A stretch of DNA of 64,000 nucleotides from an uncultured Collinsella sp. (GCA_900541015.1 UQIB01000002.1:38471-102470), one strand, 5' to 3'. Positions 7,534 through 16,434 are shown, numbered from the stretch's first letter. A program made the numbers and translations. The notes: generated by a model from the letters alone, not told the origin.

Positions 7534-9441
7534 TTACTGCTGCTTTGACATCAGCGGATTCTCGCGCGTGAGGAGATTCATGAACTCCTCGCCCGTGATC
7601 GTCTCCTTCTTGTACAGATAACGAGCCAGCTCGTGGAGCTTGAACTTGTTCTCCTTCAGGATCTGCAGGGCGCGGTCGTGCGCATCCTCGATCAGCTTGG
7701 CGACAATCGCGTCCACGCGCTCGGCCGTACCGGGGGCGCAGGTGAGCGACGTGTCCTGGTTAAGGTACGCATTCTGAACGGTACCGAGTGCCATCATGCC
7801 AAACTCATCGGACATACCAAAGCGCGTCACCATGTTACGGGCGAGCTTGGTGGCCTGCTCGATATCGTTGGCGGCGCCGGTCGTCATCTCACCAAAGATG
7901 AGCTCCTCGGCTGCACGGCCACCGCAATAGACGGCGAGCTTGTCCAGGACCTCCTGGCGCGTGGTCAGGAAGCGCTCATCCTCCTCGACCTGCATGGTGT
8001 AGCCCAGAGCACCGCTCGTGCGCGGCACGATGGTGATCTTCGTGACCGGTGCAGAGCCCTTCTGGCGGGCGGCAACGATGGCATGGCCGATCTCGTGGTA
8101 AGAAACAACCTGCTTCTCGTGGTCGGACAGTACCGTGGACTTACGCTGCTGGCCGGCGATGACGACCTCCACCGACTCCTCAAAATCGTCCTGCGTAGCG
8201 CGCTTGCGGCCCTCACGGACGGCACGCAGGGCGCCCTCGTTGATGATATTGGCCAGGTCGGCGCCCGAGGCACCGGGCGTGGCGCGGGCAATCGCGGTCA
8301 GGTCGATCGGCGGCTGCGTCTTCACGCTCTTGGCATGCAGCTCAAGAATGTTCTTGCGGCCAGTCAGGTCGGGCAGCTCAACGGGGATACGGCGGTCAAA
8401 ACGACCGGGGCGCAACAGGGCCGGGTCAAGGCTGTCAGGGCGGTTGGTAGCAGCGAGAACGACAATACCCTTGTGGTTATCGAAGCCGTCCATCTCGGTC
8501 AGCAGCTGGTTGAGCGTCTGCTCGCGCTCGTCGTTGCCGCTAAAGCCGCCGCCGTCACGCTTTTTGCCGATGGTATCGATCTCGTCGATAAACACAATGC
8601 ACGGGGCCTTTTCCTTGGCCTGCTTAAACAGGTCGCGCACCTTGGCGGCGCCACGGCCGACGAACATCTCGACGAACTCAGAACCCGAAATGCTAAAGAA
8701 CGGAACACCAGCCTCGCCGGCAACAGCCTTGGCTAGCAGGGTCTTACCGGTACCCGGAGGGCCAACAAGGAGAGCACCGCGCGGCAGCTTGGCGCCAATC
8801 TCCTCGTAGCGCTGGGGCTTCTCCAGAAAGTCGACGACCTCCTTGAGGGACTCCTTGGCCTCTTCCTGGCCGGCGACATCCTTAAAGGTCACGCCCACGT
8901 CCTTGGAGGCGATCACGCGCGCGCCGGACTTGCCCAGTCCACCGCCGCCAAAGCCACCGCCGCCAAAGTTCATCGAAGGACCGTCATCACCCATGGCCTT
9001 CTTCATGCGGCGGTTGAGCCACCAGCCGATCAGGAAGAAAATCGCCATGGGAAGGATGAGCGTAAGCAGGTAGTAGGTCATCAAACCCGAGTTTTTATCG
9101 GGAACGACCGACTCCAGCGAAGCGCCAGACTCAAGCACGCGATCGGTAAAGCCCGCATCGTTCGGCACACCGGTCGTCTTATAGGCGATGTTCTCGTCCT
9201 CGCCCTTCTTGGTGTAATAAATCGAGTAATCGTCCGTGTTGTACTCGACCTTGTCGACACTCTTCTTATCGAGCGCTTTGACAAACGTCGAGTAATCGGT
9301 CTTCGTAATCTGCTGCGTGTGACCGATGTTGGGGAACAGAACGGTCGAGAGCACGAGGTAGACGACGAAGGCGATGAGCACGTAGAGGATCATATTCCGT
9401 CTACGCTTGTTGTCATCCATCTCCATCTGCTTGAACTCCAT
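7534..9441 (-). CDS. ftsH: ATP-dependent zinc metalloprotease FtsH
   Basis: 635 residues. Membrane-anchored AAA+ protease that degrades misassembled membrane proteins and regulators. Two transmembrane segments (about residues 17-38 and 122-142) flank an extracytoplasmic loop. The AAA module has GPPGTGKT (Walker A), IVFIDEIDTIG (Walker B) and the pore/second-region-of-homology segment ending RPGRFDRRI. The peptidase domain has the zinc motif HEIGH. A glycine-rich linker (NFGGGGFGGGGLG) sits between membrane and AAA parts. It is a single-gene unit with its own terminator. It is divergent from the decayed cobO-like gene. Confidence 0.97.
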   Translation of the reverse strand: MEFKQMEMDDNKRRRNMILYVLIAFVVYLVLSTVLFPNIGHTQQITKTDYSTFVKALDKKSVDKVEYNTDDYSIYYTKKGEDENIAYKTTGVPNDAGFTDRVLESGASLESVVPDKNSGLMTYYLLTLILPMAIFFLIGWWLNRRMKKAMGDDGPSMNFGGGGFGGGGLGKSGARVIASKDVGVTFKDVAGQEEAKESLKEVVDFLEKPQRYEEIGAKLPRGALLVGPPGTGKTLLAKAVAGEAGVPFFSISGSEFVEMFVGRGAAKVRDLFKQAKEKAPCIVFIDEIDTIGKKRDGGGFSGNDEREQTLNQLLTEMDGFDNHKGIVVLAATNRPDSLDPALLRPGRFDRRIPVELPDLTGRKNILELHAKSVKTQPPIDLTAIARATPGASGADLANIINEGALRAVREGRKRATQDDFEESVEVVIAGQQRKSTVLSDHEKQVVSYHEIGHAIVAARQKGSAPVTKITIVPRTSGALGYTMQVEEDERFLTTRQEVLDKLAVYCGGRAAEELIFGEMTTGAANDIEQATKLARNMVTRFGMSDEFGMMALGTVQNAYLNQDTSLTCAPGTAERVDAIVAKLIEDAHDRALQILKENKFKLHELARYLYKKETITGEEFMNLLTRENPLMSKQQ

Positions 9442-9518
9442 CTACTGGGGTTAATAATGCTTTCTAGAATACCCAACCCGGACGGCGATAAACCGACGCC
9501 GGGCACGAAAAGACAGAG

Positions 9519-10004
9519 ATGGCATCACTGGAAGTCGGCAAGGTTCAAATCTATGCGGGCGACGGCAAGGGCAAGACGACGGCTGCGCTGGGGCCCGCGC
9601 TGCGTGCCACGGGCTATTGACTTAACGTGCTCATGCTTCAGTTTGCCAAGAAGCTGCACTGCGCCGAACATGATGCAGCACCTCGTTTAGGGCTACGCAT
9701 CGTACAAGCCGCCCGCGACACACCCGAGGCTTGCGCCGCGCAGATCATGGAGCTCGCATGCGAGCAGATATCACAGGTCGACGTTCTGATTTTGGATGAA
9801 CTCGGCGAGGCCATGCGCCGCGGCTTCGTGACGCGCGAGGATGTCGAAGCGCTGATCGCGATAAAGCCCGCCACCACGGAGCTCGTGCTCACCGGCCGGG
9901 GCCTGCTGCCCCTCGCGAACCTCGCCTACCTTGTCACCGAAATGCGCCCCATCAAACACTACTTCGACGAAGGACTCCTAGCCCGCCAAGGCATCGAATA
10001 CTAG
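9519..10004 (+). pseudogene. CobO/BtuR-like corrinoid adenosyltransferase, broken by in-frame TGA
   Basis: From ATG 9519 one frame reads VQIYAGDGKGKTTAALGPAL (the P-loop of ATP:cob(I)alamin adenosyltransferases), then TGA at 9618-9620. It continues in the same frame through VLMLQFAKK, DVLILDELGEAM (Walker B-like) and LVLTGRG to TAG 10002. The codon at the TGA position is normally a small or His residue before the RVLMVQF strand. The protein also seems shorter between FAKK and the next helix than full-length CobO (161 codons in all against roughly 175-200). I read it as a decayed gene. The tail alone could start at ATG 9633, but it would lack the P-loop. A sequencing error or recoding cannot be excluded. 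Confidence 0.8.
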
Positions 10005-10030
10005 CCATTGGGGACGTCCCGAATGGCTAG
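10001..10030. repeat. 30-bp palindrome supplying stop codons to both convergent genes
   Basis: CTAGCCATT (10001-10009) and AATGGCTAG (10022-10030) flank GGGACGTCCC, itself a palindrome. The left CTAG gives the TAG stop of the cobO-like frame and the right one gives the TAG stop of the MATE gene (10029-10027). The ATTGGGGACGT part resembles the GACGTTCTT repeats elsewhere. Confidence 0.85.
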
Positions 10031-11376
10031 GCGGTGGCGCGGCCGAGCCAGTTGCCGCTGTGGTGGTAGATGGTAAACATCGTGGCCGTGATGAGCCAGG
10101 TTACGGGGTAGACCAGCAGTAGATGCTCGAGCGACGGATCGAAGGGCATGATCGCAAACACCCAGATCACCCTCAAGACAACGGTGCCAAAGATGGTGAG
10201 CATCATAGGCTGCAGACTCACGCCGGCACCGCGAATGGAGCCCGACGCGTTTTCGATAATAGAGAAGATCGCGTAGAACGGCGCGATGAAATGAAGAATC
10301 GTCGTGGTGTACGCCGAAATCGAAGCATCGTCGACAAACAAACGCGACAGCGGGCCCGAGAACACCAGGAGCACGGCAGACAGGCCACCAATGAGCATAA
10401 ACGAAAGCACAAGCGACGTATGGTAACCCTTGCGCATGCGCTCGTAGTTGCGCGCGCCAAAGTTCTGCGCCGAGAACGTAGTGATCGATACGCCGAGCGC
10501 CTCGGTCACCATCCAGATAATGCCATCTAAGCGGCCCGAAAGACCCCACGCCGTGGTGACATCGGCACCAAACGAGTTGACCGACACCTGAATCAAAACG
10601 TTGGAAATCGAATACGCAGCAGACTGAAAGCCAAGCGGCAGACCACACGAGATCATGCTCTTACAAATGCCAGGATCAATGCCGAGTTTGGACAGCGAAA
10701 GCCGCCACGCACCCGGTGCGTGCATCATGCGAATCACGATCATCGTGGCGTTGGAGCAAATGGTCAGCGCCACCGCGATGCCGCAGCCCAGCGCCTCCAT
10801 ATGAAGCACGGCAACAAAGATGACATCCAGCACCGCATTAACAAGGCAGCCGGAAGCGATGATCACAGCAGGCCCGCGCGTGTCGCCCACGGCGCGTAGC
10901 AGTGCCGTTCCCATATTGAGCAGCAGCGCCGCAACCATGGCGGCAAAATAGCAACGAGCATAGGCCACGCCCTCGGCCAAAAGTTCATGCGGAGTGTTCA
11001 TAAGTACCAGCATGGGCTCAACGAACACTATGCCAAGAATCGAGAAAACGATACCGCCCACCAGCGCGAGCGTCATGGCCGTATGGACCGAACGGCTCAG
11101 TCGCTCATCATCGTGCTGACCAAAATACTGACCGGTAATGACCGCGCAGCCGGCGCCGACGCCAACGCAAAAGCCAATGCAGAGCTCGGTGAGCACCATC
11201 GTAGCTTGAATGCCACCTAGCGCGAGCTTGCCGCCAAACTGACCGACGATATAGGTACCGATAAGCGTGTAGGACTGCTGAAAAAACGAACTAAAAAAGA
11301 TGGGAACGCACAGCGACAGCAATTGCTGCCAAATGACTCCTTGCGTTACATCGATAGCCGTAGATTTCTTAGCCAC
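10027..11376 (-). CDS. MATE family multidrug/metabolite exporter
   Basis: 449 residues with about twelve hydrophobic segments in two related halves, the layout of multi antimicrobial extrusion proteins, which expel organic cations or toxins in exchange for Na+ or H+. The N-terminal half has IWQQLLSLCVPIFFSSFFQQSYTL-type helix 1 and a GGIQATMVLTE segment; the second half starts near ISCGLPLGFQSAAYSIS. The GTG at 11376 is chosen over the longer ATG frame (11409) because GGGAGGG precedes it. It converges with the cobO remnant; the two stops share a palindrome. Substrate is unknown. Confidence 0.88.
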   Translation of the reverse strand: MAKKSTAIDVTQGVIWQQLLSLCVPIFFSSFFQQSYTLIGTYIVGQFGGKLALGGIQATMVLTELCIGFCVGVGAGCAVITGQYFGQHDDERLSRSVHTAMTLALVGGIVFSILGIVFVEPMLVLMNTPHELLAEGVAYARCYFAAMVAALLLNMGTALLRAVGDTRGPAVIIASGCLVNAVLDVIFVAVLHMEALGCGIAVALTICSNATMIVIRMMHAPGAWRLSLSKLGIDPGICKSMISCGLPLGFQSAAYSISNVLIQVSVNSFGADVTTAWGLSGRLDGIIWMVTEALGVSITTFSAQNFGARNYERMRKGYHTSLVLSFMLIGGLSAVLLVFSGPLSRLFVDDASISAYTTTILHFIAPFYAIFSIIENASGSIRGAGVSLQPMMLTIFGTVVLRVIWVFAIMPFDPSLEHLLLVYPVTWLITATMFTIYHHSGNWLGRATA

Positions 11377-11500
11377 ACGCCCTCCCCGCCAACGTATGTT
11401 AAACAACAAAATGGCAATTTAAGACCAAAGCAAATACCAGCTTAGCACCGACCGGCGTCGACCGAAACACCCCGAATTAGAGCGCGGTGCGGAAAACTGC

Positions 11501-12415
11501 CTAGTGATACAAACCCGGCTGGTAGTGATACTCATTGCTCACGTGCGGGCACAGCTGCCAAAAGGCGACGGCGCTCGCCGCGGCAACGTTAAGCGAATCG
11601 ACCCCGTGCGCCATCGGAATGCGCACCGCGTGGTCACAGCCGGCAATGGTCTTGGCGCCCAAGCCGGCACCCTCGGTACCCATAAAAAGCGCCAAGCGAT
11701 CAATCTTCTGCAGCACGGGATCGTCCAGCGATACGGAATCGTCCGTCAACGCCATAGCGGCACACGAAAAGCCGGCATCGTGCAACGCGCTCAGACCATC
11801 ATGCGGCCACACACGAGCCTCGCTGCCAATGCGCGTCCACGGCACCTGAAACACGGTGCCCATGCTCACCCGGGCTGAGCGACGGTACAGCGGGTCGCAG
11901 CACGTCGGGCTGACCAAAATACCGTCAACGTTCAATGCGGCAGCCGAGCGGAAAATCGCGCCAACATTGGTGTGATCGACAATACCCTCAAGCACGCACA
12001 CGCGCACCGGACGATCCCCCACCGCCTCGACGACGCCGCCCAAGAACTCATCAACCGGAATCTGACGCGGGCGACGGAACGCCGCCAGCGCGCCGCGCGT
12101 CACGTTAAAGCCCGTCAACTGCTCCATGAGCTCCATGGAGGCCACGAACACGGGAACCGGACCCGCTCCCTCGCGCACGACAAGCTGGTCAAACAGCGGC
12201 ATCATCTGGTCGAGCCAGCGCTCGCCCAAAAGAAAGCTCACCGGCTCATATCCGGCGCGAACCGCACGCTCGATGACCTTGGCACTCTCAGCGATAAAAA
12301 TGCCCTTCTGCGGCTCCAGCACGCAGCGAAGCTCACGCTCGGTCAGTCGCACGTAGGCATCGAGCCGCTCGTCCTCGAGCGAATCAATTCGCAGAACCTC
12401 AACGGCATCAGTCAT
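11501..12415 (-). CDS. TrmH/SpoU-family RNA 2'-O-methyltransferase
   Basis: 304 residues of the SPOUT class, which methylate ribose 2'-OH in tRNA or rRNA using S-adenosylmethionine. An N-terminal substrate-binding domain (about 1-115) precedes the knotted domain. The three motifs are NVGAIFRSAAALNVDGILV (motif 1), ALFMGTEGAGL (motif 2) and IPMAHGVDSLNVAAASAVA (motif 3). The start is uncertain: ATG 12415 has AGAAGGG about 13 bases upstream, and the longer ATG at 12448 has no visible ribosome-binding site. The RNA target is not predictable from this sequence. Confidence 0.87.
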   Translation of the reverse strand: MTDAVEVLRIDSLEDERLDAYVRLTERELRCVLEPQKGIFIAESAKVIERAVRAGYEPVSFLLGERWLDQMMPLFDQLVVREGAGPVPVFVASMELMEQLTGFNVTRGALAAFRRPRQIPVDEFLGGVVEAVGDRPVRVCVLEGIVDHTNVGAIFRSAAALNVDGILVSPTCCDPLYRRSARVSMGTVFQVPWTRIGSEARVWPHDGLSALHDAGFSCAAMALTDDSVSLDDPVLQKIDRLALFMGTEGAGLGAKTIAGCDHAVRIPMAHGVDSLNVAAASAVAFWQLCPHVSNEYHYQPGLYH

Positions 12416-12524
12416 AGCAGCCAGCCCGCACCCTTCTTTACAGCACATCTATACCAAACGAGGCGACGCTAAGCGCCGCCCCATGCATTCAATCAACCCG
12501 ATGATACCGTTCACGCCAGACGAT

Positions 12525-13043
12525 TTACGCCTCAACGCGATGATACGTCACGAACTCATAATCGACGCCCTCGTCACCCTCACCGGCGGCAATCGTCGCG
12601 ACCCCGCTGCGCTGCGCAATCTTCCACGCAGGATCGGCTTCCAAATCGGGAAAGTACGTATCCACAACATGGACGCAGTGGTTATGCGTGACCTCGGCCT
12701 CGACGCAATACGGCAAAAACTGCCGATAGACATCTCCGCCACCGATCACCCAGGCAACGGGCTCATCGGCAACCGCGGCGAGCGCCTCGTCGATGCTATG
12801 CACCACGTCGACGCCCTCGCGGGCAAAGCCCATATCGCGCGTAAGCACGATATTGCGGCGGTTCTTGAGAGGACGCCCGCCGGGAAAACTCAGCAGGGTC
12901 TTACGCCCCATAATAACCGGGCAACCTTTGGTGCACGCAACAAAATGGCGCATGTCGGCGCGATTGGACACTACCATGTCGCCCTCGCACCCAATGCCCC
13001 AGTCGTCACACACGGCGACAATGGCAGAAAGCTTACACGTCAT
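12525..13043 (-). CDS. folA: Dihydrofolate reductase
   Basis: 172 residues. Reduces dihydrofolate to tetrahydrofolate with NADPH. It starts LSAIVAVCDDWGIGCEGDM, with the usual Gly-x-x-Gly and substrate loop. IMGRKTLLSFPGGRPLKNRRNIVL carries the GRKT cofactor motif. VIGGGDVYRQFLP is the GG-x-x-x-Y motif. The ATG at 13043 was chosen because AGGTGG lies five bases upstream; a GTG at 13052 abuts the thyA stop but has no spacing for an RBS. The gene directly follows thyA, which makes dihydrofolate, so the pair closes the thymidylate cycle. Confidence 0.95.
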   Translation of the reverse strand: MTCKLSAIVAVCDDWGIGCEGDMVVSNRADMRHFVACTKGCPVIMGRKTLLSFPGGRPLKNRRNIVLTRDMGFAREGVDVVHSIDEALAAVADEPVAWVIGGGDVYRQFLPYCVEAEVTHNHCVHVVDTYFPDLEADPAWKIAQRSGVATIAAGEGDEGVDYEFVTYHRVEA

Positions 13044-13052
13044 GAGTGCCAC

Positions 13053-13901
13053 CTACACCGCAATGGGGATGTTCTTGACCTGCGGACCGTGCTCGTAGCC
13101 CTCCACGATCAGGTCTTCGGTCGTAAACGCGTAGAAATCATGCACATCGGGGTTAAGCGTTACCTTGGGAGCCGCAAACTGCGGACGCTCGATAAGCTCG
13201 CGGACGATATCGACATGACGATCATAGATATGGGCGTCAGCGATCACGTGCAGCAGCTCACCGGGAATCATATCGACCGACTGCGCGACCATCATCAGCA
13301 AAATGGCGTACTGGCACACGTTCCAGTTGTTCGCGGCCAAAATGTCCTGGCTGCGCTGGTTGAGAATCATGTTGAGCGTCGGCTTGTCGTCCTGAGGACG
13401 CTGCGTCACGTTATAGGTCACGCTGTACGCGCACGGATACAGATGCATCTCGGACAAGTCGCTGAACACATAGGTATTCGTCATAATGCGACGGCTATAC
13501 GGCGTGTTCTTAAGGTCGTACAGCACGCGGTCCATCTGGTCAAAGTCGCCCTCGGCATAATGGCTCTTCTGGCCAATCTGATAGCCGTAGGCCTTGCCGA
13601 TGGAGCCGGTCTCGTCGGCCCACTCGTCCCAAATATGGCTGTTGAGGTCATGGACGTTATTGGACTTCTTTTGATAGATCCACAAGATCTCATCCATGGC
13701 AGATTTGAGGGCCGTACGACGCAGCGTAAGCGCAGGGAACTCTTCGCGCAGGTCGTAGCGCGCCGTGACGCCAAAGTTTTTAATGGTATAGGCAGGGGTG
13801 CCGTCCTCCCACACCGGGCGGACCTTTTGGCCCTCGGTGGTGGTGCCATGGTCCAAGATATCGCGGCACATGGTTACAAACTGTTGATCAGCCTTGCTCA
13901 T
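13053..13901 (-). CDS. thyA: Thymidylate synthase
   Basis: 282 residues. Converts dUMP to dTMP using methylene-tetrahydrofolate. The active-site cysteine is in LYPCAYSVTYNV. RRIMTNTY and NQRSQDILAANNWNVCQYA hold the phosphate-binding Arg and nucleotide-binding residues, and DAHIYDRHVD is the conserved C-terminal motif. The start ATG 13901 has GGAGGG upstream; the longer frame to 14216 crosses the divergent promoter region and is rejected. It is the first gene of thyA-folA, divergent from the DUF134/NifX-like gene, with which it shares a 166-bp control region. Confidence 0.95.
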   Translation of the reverse strand: MSKADQQFVTMCRDILDHGTTTEGQKVRPVWEDGTPAYTIKNFGVTARYDLREEFPALTLRRTALKSAMDEILWIYQKKSNNVHDLNSHIWDEWADETGSIGKAYGYQIGQKSHYAEGDFDQMDRVLYDLKNTPYSRRIMTNTYVFSDLSEMHLYPCAYSVTYNVTQRPQDDKPTLNMILNQRSQDILAANNWNVCQYAILLMMVAQSVDMIPGELLHVIADAHIYDRHVDIVRELIERPQFAAPKVTLNPDVHDFYAFTTEDLIVEGYEHGPQVKNIPIAV

Positions 13902-13988
13902 TGACCCTCCTGTCAGTCGCCTACAAGCGAGATTCATTGTAGCCCAGGCGCACGCGGCCCCACAGCCCAAACATAAGCGCTCATTTTC

Positions 13989-14053
13989 TGACATATGACA
14001 GAAATTCCTTGCGCAAATCTGTACGTTCGCTATTCTATTGTTGACATATGTCA
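13989..14053 (+). promoter_or_regulatory. Promoter flanked by two TGACATATG(T/A)CA operators
   Basis: A -35 TTGCGC (14009-14014) and -10 TATTCT (14031-14036) are 16 bases apart. TGACATATGACA (13989-14000) lies upstream and the perfect palindrome TGACATATGTCA (14042-14053) lies just after the expected start site and before the RBS. The paired sites fit repression or autoregulation by the downstream helix-turn-helix protein; this is inferred. Confidence 0.75.
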
Positions 14054-14067
14054 GATAAGGAGTGCGC

Positions 14068-14832
14068 ATGGCAGGAAGACGCGAAAAATTACGCCGTGTT
14101 GGAATCATCCCCGAATATCGCGGCTTTACCCCAGACGGCCTTGCCAGCGGAGACGCCATCGATATGACAGTCGACGAGCTCGAAGTCCTGCGCCTATGCG
14201 ACCTGGAAGGCCTCAATCAGGAGGAAGTCGCCCAGAGCATGGGCATTGCCCGCGCCACGGTGGCGGCAATCTGCAGCCGCGCGCATCGCAAGGTGGCAAA
14301 CGCGTTGGTCAATGGACGGGCGGTTGTCATCGAGGGCGGCAATATCGCATACTCCCCCATCACCACGACAACGGCCGCATGGCCAGCAAAGGAGGTCGAC
14401 ACCATGAGGGTGGCAACCACGTACGACAACGGCAACATCTTTATGCACTTTGGCCGCAGCGAGCAGTTCAAGATCTACGACATTCAGGACGGCAAGGTGC
14501 TCAACGAGCAGGTCGTAGGCACCGGCGGCACCGGTCACGGCGCATTGGTGGGCCTGCTTACCAACGGTGGCGTTGACACGCTCATCTGCGGCGGTATCGG
14601 CGGAGGCGCCATCAACGCGCTCACCCAGGCCGGCATCACGGTCTATGCGGGCGCCCAGGGCAGCTGCGATGCCTGCGTCGAGGCCCTCATTGCCGGCACG
14701 CTCGCGCTGACCGGCGAGGCCACCTGCGGCTGCCATGTCCACGACCACGAGCACACCCATGAGCATGGCGAGTCCTGCGGCTGCCACGGCCATCACGACC
14801 ACGACGGACATGAGGGCTGCAGCTGCCACTAG
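14068..14832 (+). CDS. DUF134 helix-turn-helix protein fused to NifX/NifB-like cofactor domain with His/Cys tail
   Basis: 254 residues in three parts. Residues 1-105 are a DUF134-type DNA-binding domain (GFTPDG, DELEVLRLCDLEGLNQEEVAQSMGI as the helix-turn-helix). Residues 113-215 are a dinitrogenase iron-molybdenum cofactor domain (VATTYDNGNIFMHFGRSEQF, GGTGHGALVGLL, CGGIGGGAINAL). The last 40 residues are rich in His and Cys and probably bind metal. Family members bind metal clusters or regulate metal-linked genes; no nitrogenase genes are near. ATG 14068 follows AAGGAG. An internal ATG at 14404 (residue 113) has its own strong RBS. The gene is preceded by two copies of a palindrome it may bind. 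Confidence 0.85.
   Translation: MAGRREKLRRVGIIPEYRGFTPDGLASGDAIDMTVDELEVLRLCDLEGLNQEEVAQSMGIARATVAAICSRAHRKVANALVNGRAVVIEGGNIAYSPITTTTAAWPAKEVDTMRVATTYDNGNIFMHFGRSEQFKIYDIQDGKVLNEQVVGTGGTGHGALVGLLTNGGVDTLICGGIGGGAINALTQAGITVYAGAQGSCDACVEALIAGTLALTGEATCGCHVHDHEHTHEHGESCGCHGHHDHDGHEGCSCH
14388..14406 (+). promoter_or_regulatory. Strong internal ribosome-binding site and start codon within the fusion gene
   Basis: AAAGGAGG (14388-14395) stands eight bases before an in-frame ATG (14404-14406), exactly where the NifX-like domain begins. It would allow a free cofactor-domain protein of 142 residues to be made from the same message, or it is a relic of two separate genes. Confidence 0.75.
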
Positions 14833-14888
14833 CGGCAAGCACCTCGACGTCAACACGCTTCCGCGCGTGCGACAACCTGCGAACAAAC

Positions 14889-14928
14889 GGCGTAGGCCGC
14901 CTGGAGTACCATCCAGGCGGCCTACGCC
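14889..14928. terminator. 17-bp hairpin between convergent genes
   Basis: GGCGTAGGCCGCCTGGA pairs perfectly with TCCAGGCGGCCTACGCC around a 6-base loop. It lies between the plus-strand fusion gene (ends 14832) and ffh on the minus strand (ends 14949). No long T tract is present on either side, but the position suits a shared terminator. Confidence 0.75.
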
Positions 14929-14948
14929 ATACACGACTCAACCAGTCG

Positions 14949-16424
14949 TTACTTCTTATTACGCATCTGCGCTTCCATCTGGCGCAGCAGCTCCATATCG
15001 GACTTGGGACCGCCCGTACCCAGGCCACCCATGCCGCCCAGGCCCATGGCATCCAGACCGGGGATATTGGGCATGCGCATCTTTTTGCCCTTCTTGCCCT
15101 TTTTGCCCTTCTTGCCGCCGGCCTGCGCCTGATTGGCCATCGTGCGCATGCGGCCCATCATCTTGTTCATCTCGCCCCACTGCTTCATAAGGCTATTGAC
15201 CTCGGTGGGGGTCACGCCGGCGCCCTTGGCGATACGCGCGCGGCGCTGGCCGTTGATGATGGAGGGACGCAGGCGCTCCTCCTTGGTCATCGACATGATG
15301 ATGGCCTCGTTCTTGTCAAAGATGCCCTCGTCCAGGTTGCCGCCCATCTGGTTGAGCGCGCGCTGACCACCGGGGAGCATGCCCAGGATGCCCTTCATGC
15401 CGCCCATCTTCTTGACGGCCTTCATCTGGTCGAGCATGTCGTTCATGGTAAAGCCCTCGCGCAGCATACGCTCGGCAGCCTCGAGCTGCTCGGCGTCGGC
15501 CGCCTCCTGGGCCTTCTCGATGATGCCGACAACATCGCCCATGCCCAAGATTCGCTTGGCCATTCGGTCGGGATAGAACGGCTCCAGCGAATCGGGCTTC
15601 TCGCCCATGCTCACGAACTTGATGGGCTTGCCGGTCACCTGGCGCACGGAAAGCGCGCCGCCGCCACGGGCATCGCCGTCGAGCTTGGAGATGATCACGC
15701 CGTCAAAGTCGGTGCGCTCGGCGAAGGTCGAGACGACGTTGACGATATCCTGGCCGGTCATGGCATCGACGACCATCAGCACCTGATCGGGCTTGACGGC
15801 CTTCTTGATATCCACGGCCTCCTGCATCATCTGCTCGTCGATCTGCAGACGACCGGCGGTATCGACGATGACTACATCGCGCAGGTGGTCGACTGCCTCC
15901 TGGATGGCACCCTTGGCGATATCGACCGGGTGCTCGCCGTCGCCGCGGAAGACCGGCACGCCGATCTCTCCACCGAGTGTGGCCAGCTGGTCGGCAGCGG
16001 CGGGACGGTAGACGTCGCACGCGGCGAGCAGCGGCGAGCGGCCCTGCTTCTTGAGCTGGTAGGCCAGCTTTACGGCCGCCGTGGTCTTACCGGAGCCCTG
16101 CAGGCCCACGAGCATGATGACATTGGGAATGCGGTTGCTAAAGACGAGCTTGCTCTCGGTGGAGCCGAGCATCTCGGTGAGCTCGTCGAGCACGATCTTG
16201 ACGACGTTTTGCGCCGGCGACAGTGACTCCATGACCTCGGCGGTCATGCAGCGCTCCTTGGTCTTGGCGACGAACTCCTTAACGACCTTAAAGTTGACGT
16301 CGGCCTCGAGCAACGCCATACGAATGTCGCGCATGGCAGAGGTGATATCGGCCTCGGTCAGCTTACCCTTGCCGCGCAGGCGGTCAAATGTGTCGTTGAG
16401 GCGATCGCTCAGAGAATCAAACAC
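14949..16424 (-). CDS. ffh: Signal recognition particle protein Ffh (SRP54)
   Basis: 491 residues. GTPase that, with 4.5S RNA, targets nascent membrane proteins. The N domain (1-90) is followed by the G domain with GLQGSGKTTAAVKLA (G1), DTAGR (G3) and SKLDGDARGG (G4). The M domain holds the signal-peptide and RNA-binding region (MKKMGGMKGILGMLPG, then LRPSIINGQRRARIAKGAG). The tail is Lys/Gly/Met rich (GGKKGKKGKKGKK then MPNIPGLDAMGLGGMGGLG), which is long but normal for actinobacterial Ffh. It follows ftsY by 10 bases. Confidence 0.97.
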   Translation of the reverse strand: MFDSLSDRLNDTFDRLRGKGKLTEADITSAMRDIRMALLEADVNFKVVKEFVAKTKERCMTAEVMESLSPAQNVVKIVLDELTEMLGSTESKLVFSNRIPNVIMLVGLQGSGKTTAAVKLAYQLKKQGRSPLLAACDVYRPAAADQLATLGGEIGVPVFRGDGEHPVDIAKGAIQEAVDHLRDVVIVDTAGRLQIDEQMMQEAVDIKKAVKPDQVLMVVDAMTGQDIVNVVSTFAERTDFDGVIISKLDGDARGGGALSVRQVTGKPIKFVSMGEKPDSLEPFYPDRMAKRILGMGDVVGIIEKAQEAADAEQLEAAERMLREGFTMNDMLDQMKAVKKMGGMKGILGMLPGGQRALNQMGGNLDEGIFDKNEAIIMSMTKEERLRPSIINGQRRARIAKGAGVTPTEVNSLMKQWGEMNKMMGRMRTMANQAQAGGKKGKKGKKGKKMRMPNIPGLDAMGLGGMGGLGTGGPKSDMELLRQMEAQMRNKK

Positions 16425-16434
16425 TAGTCACTCC

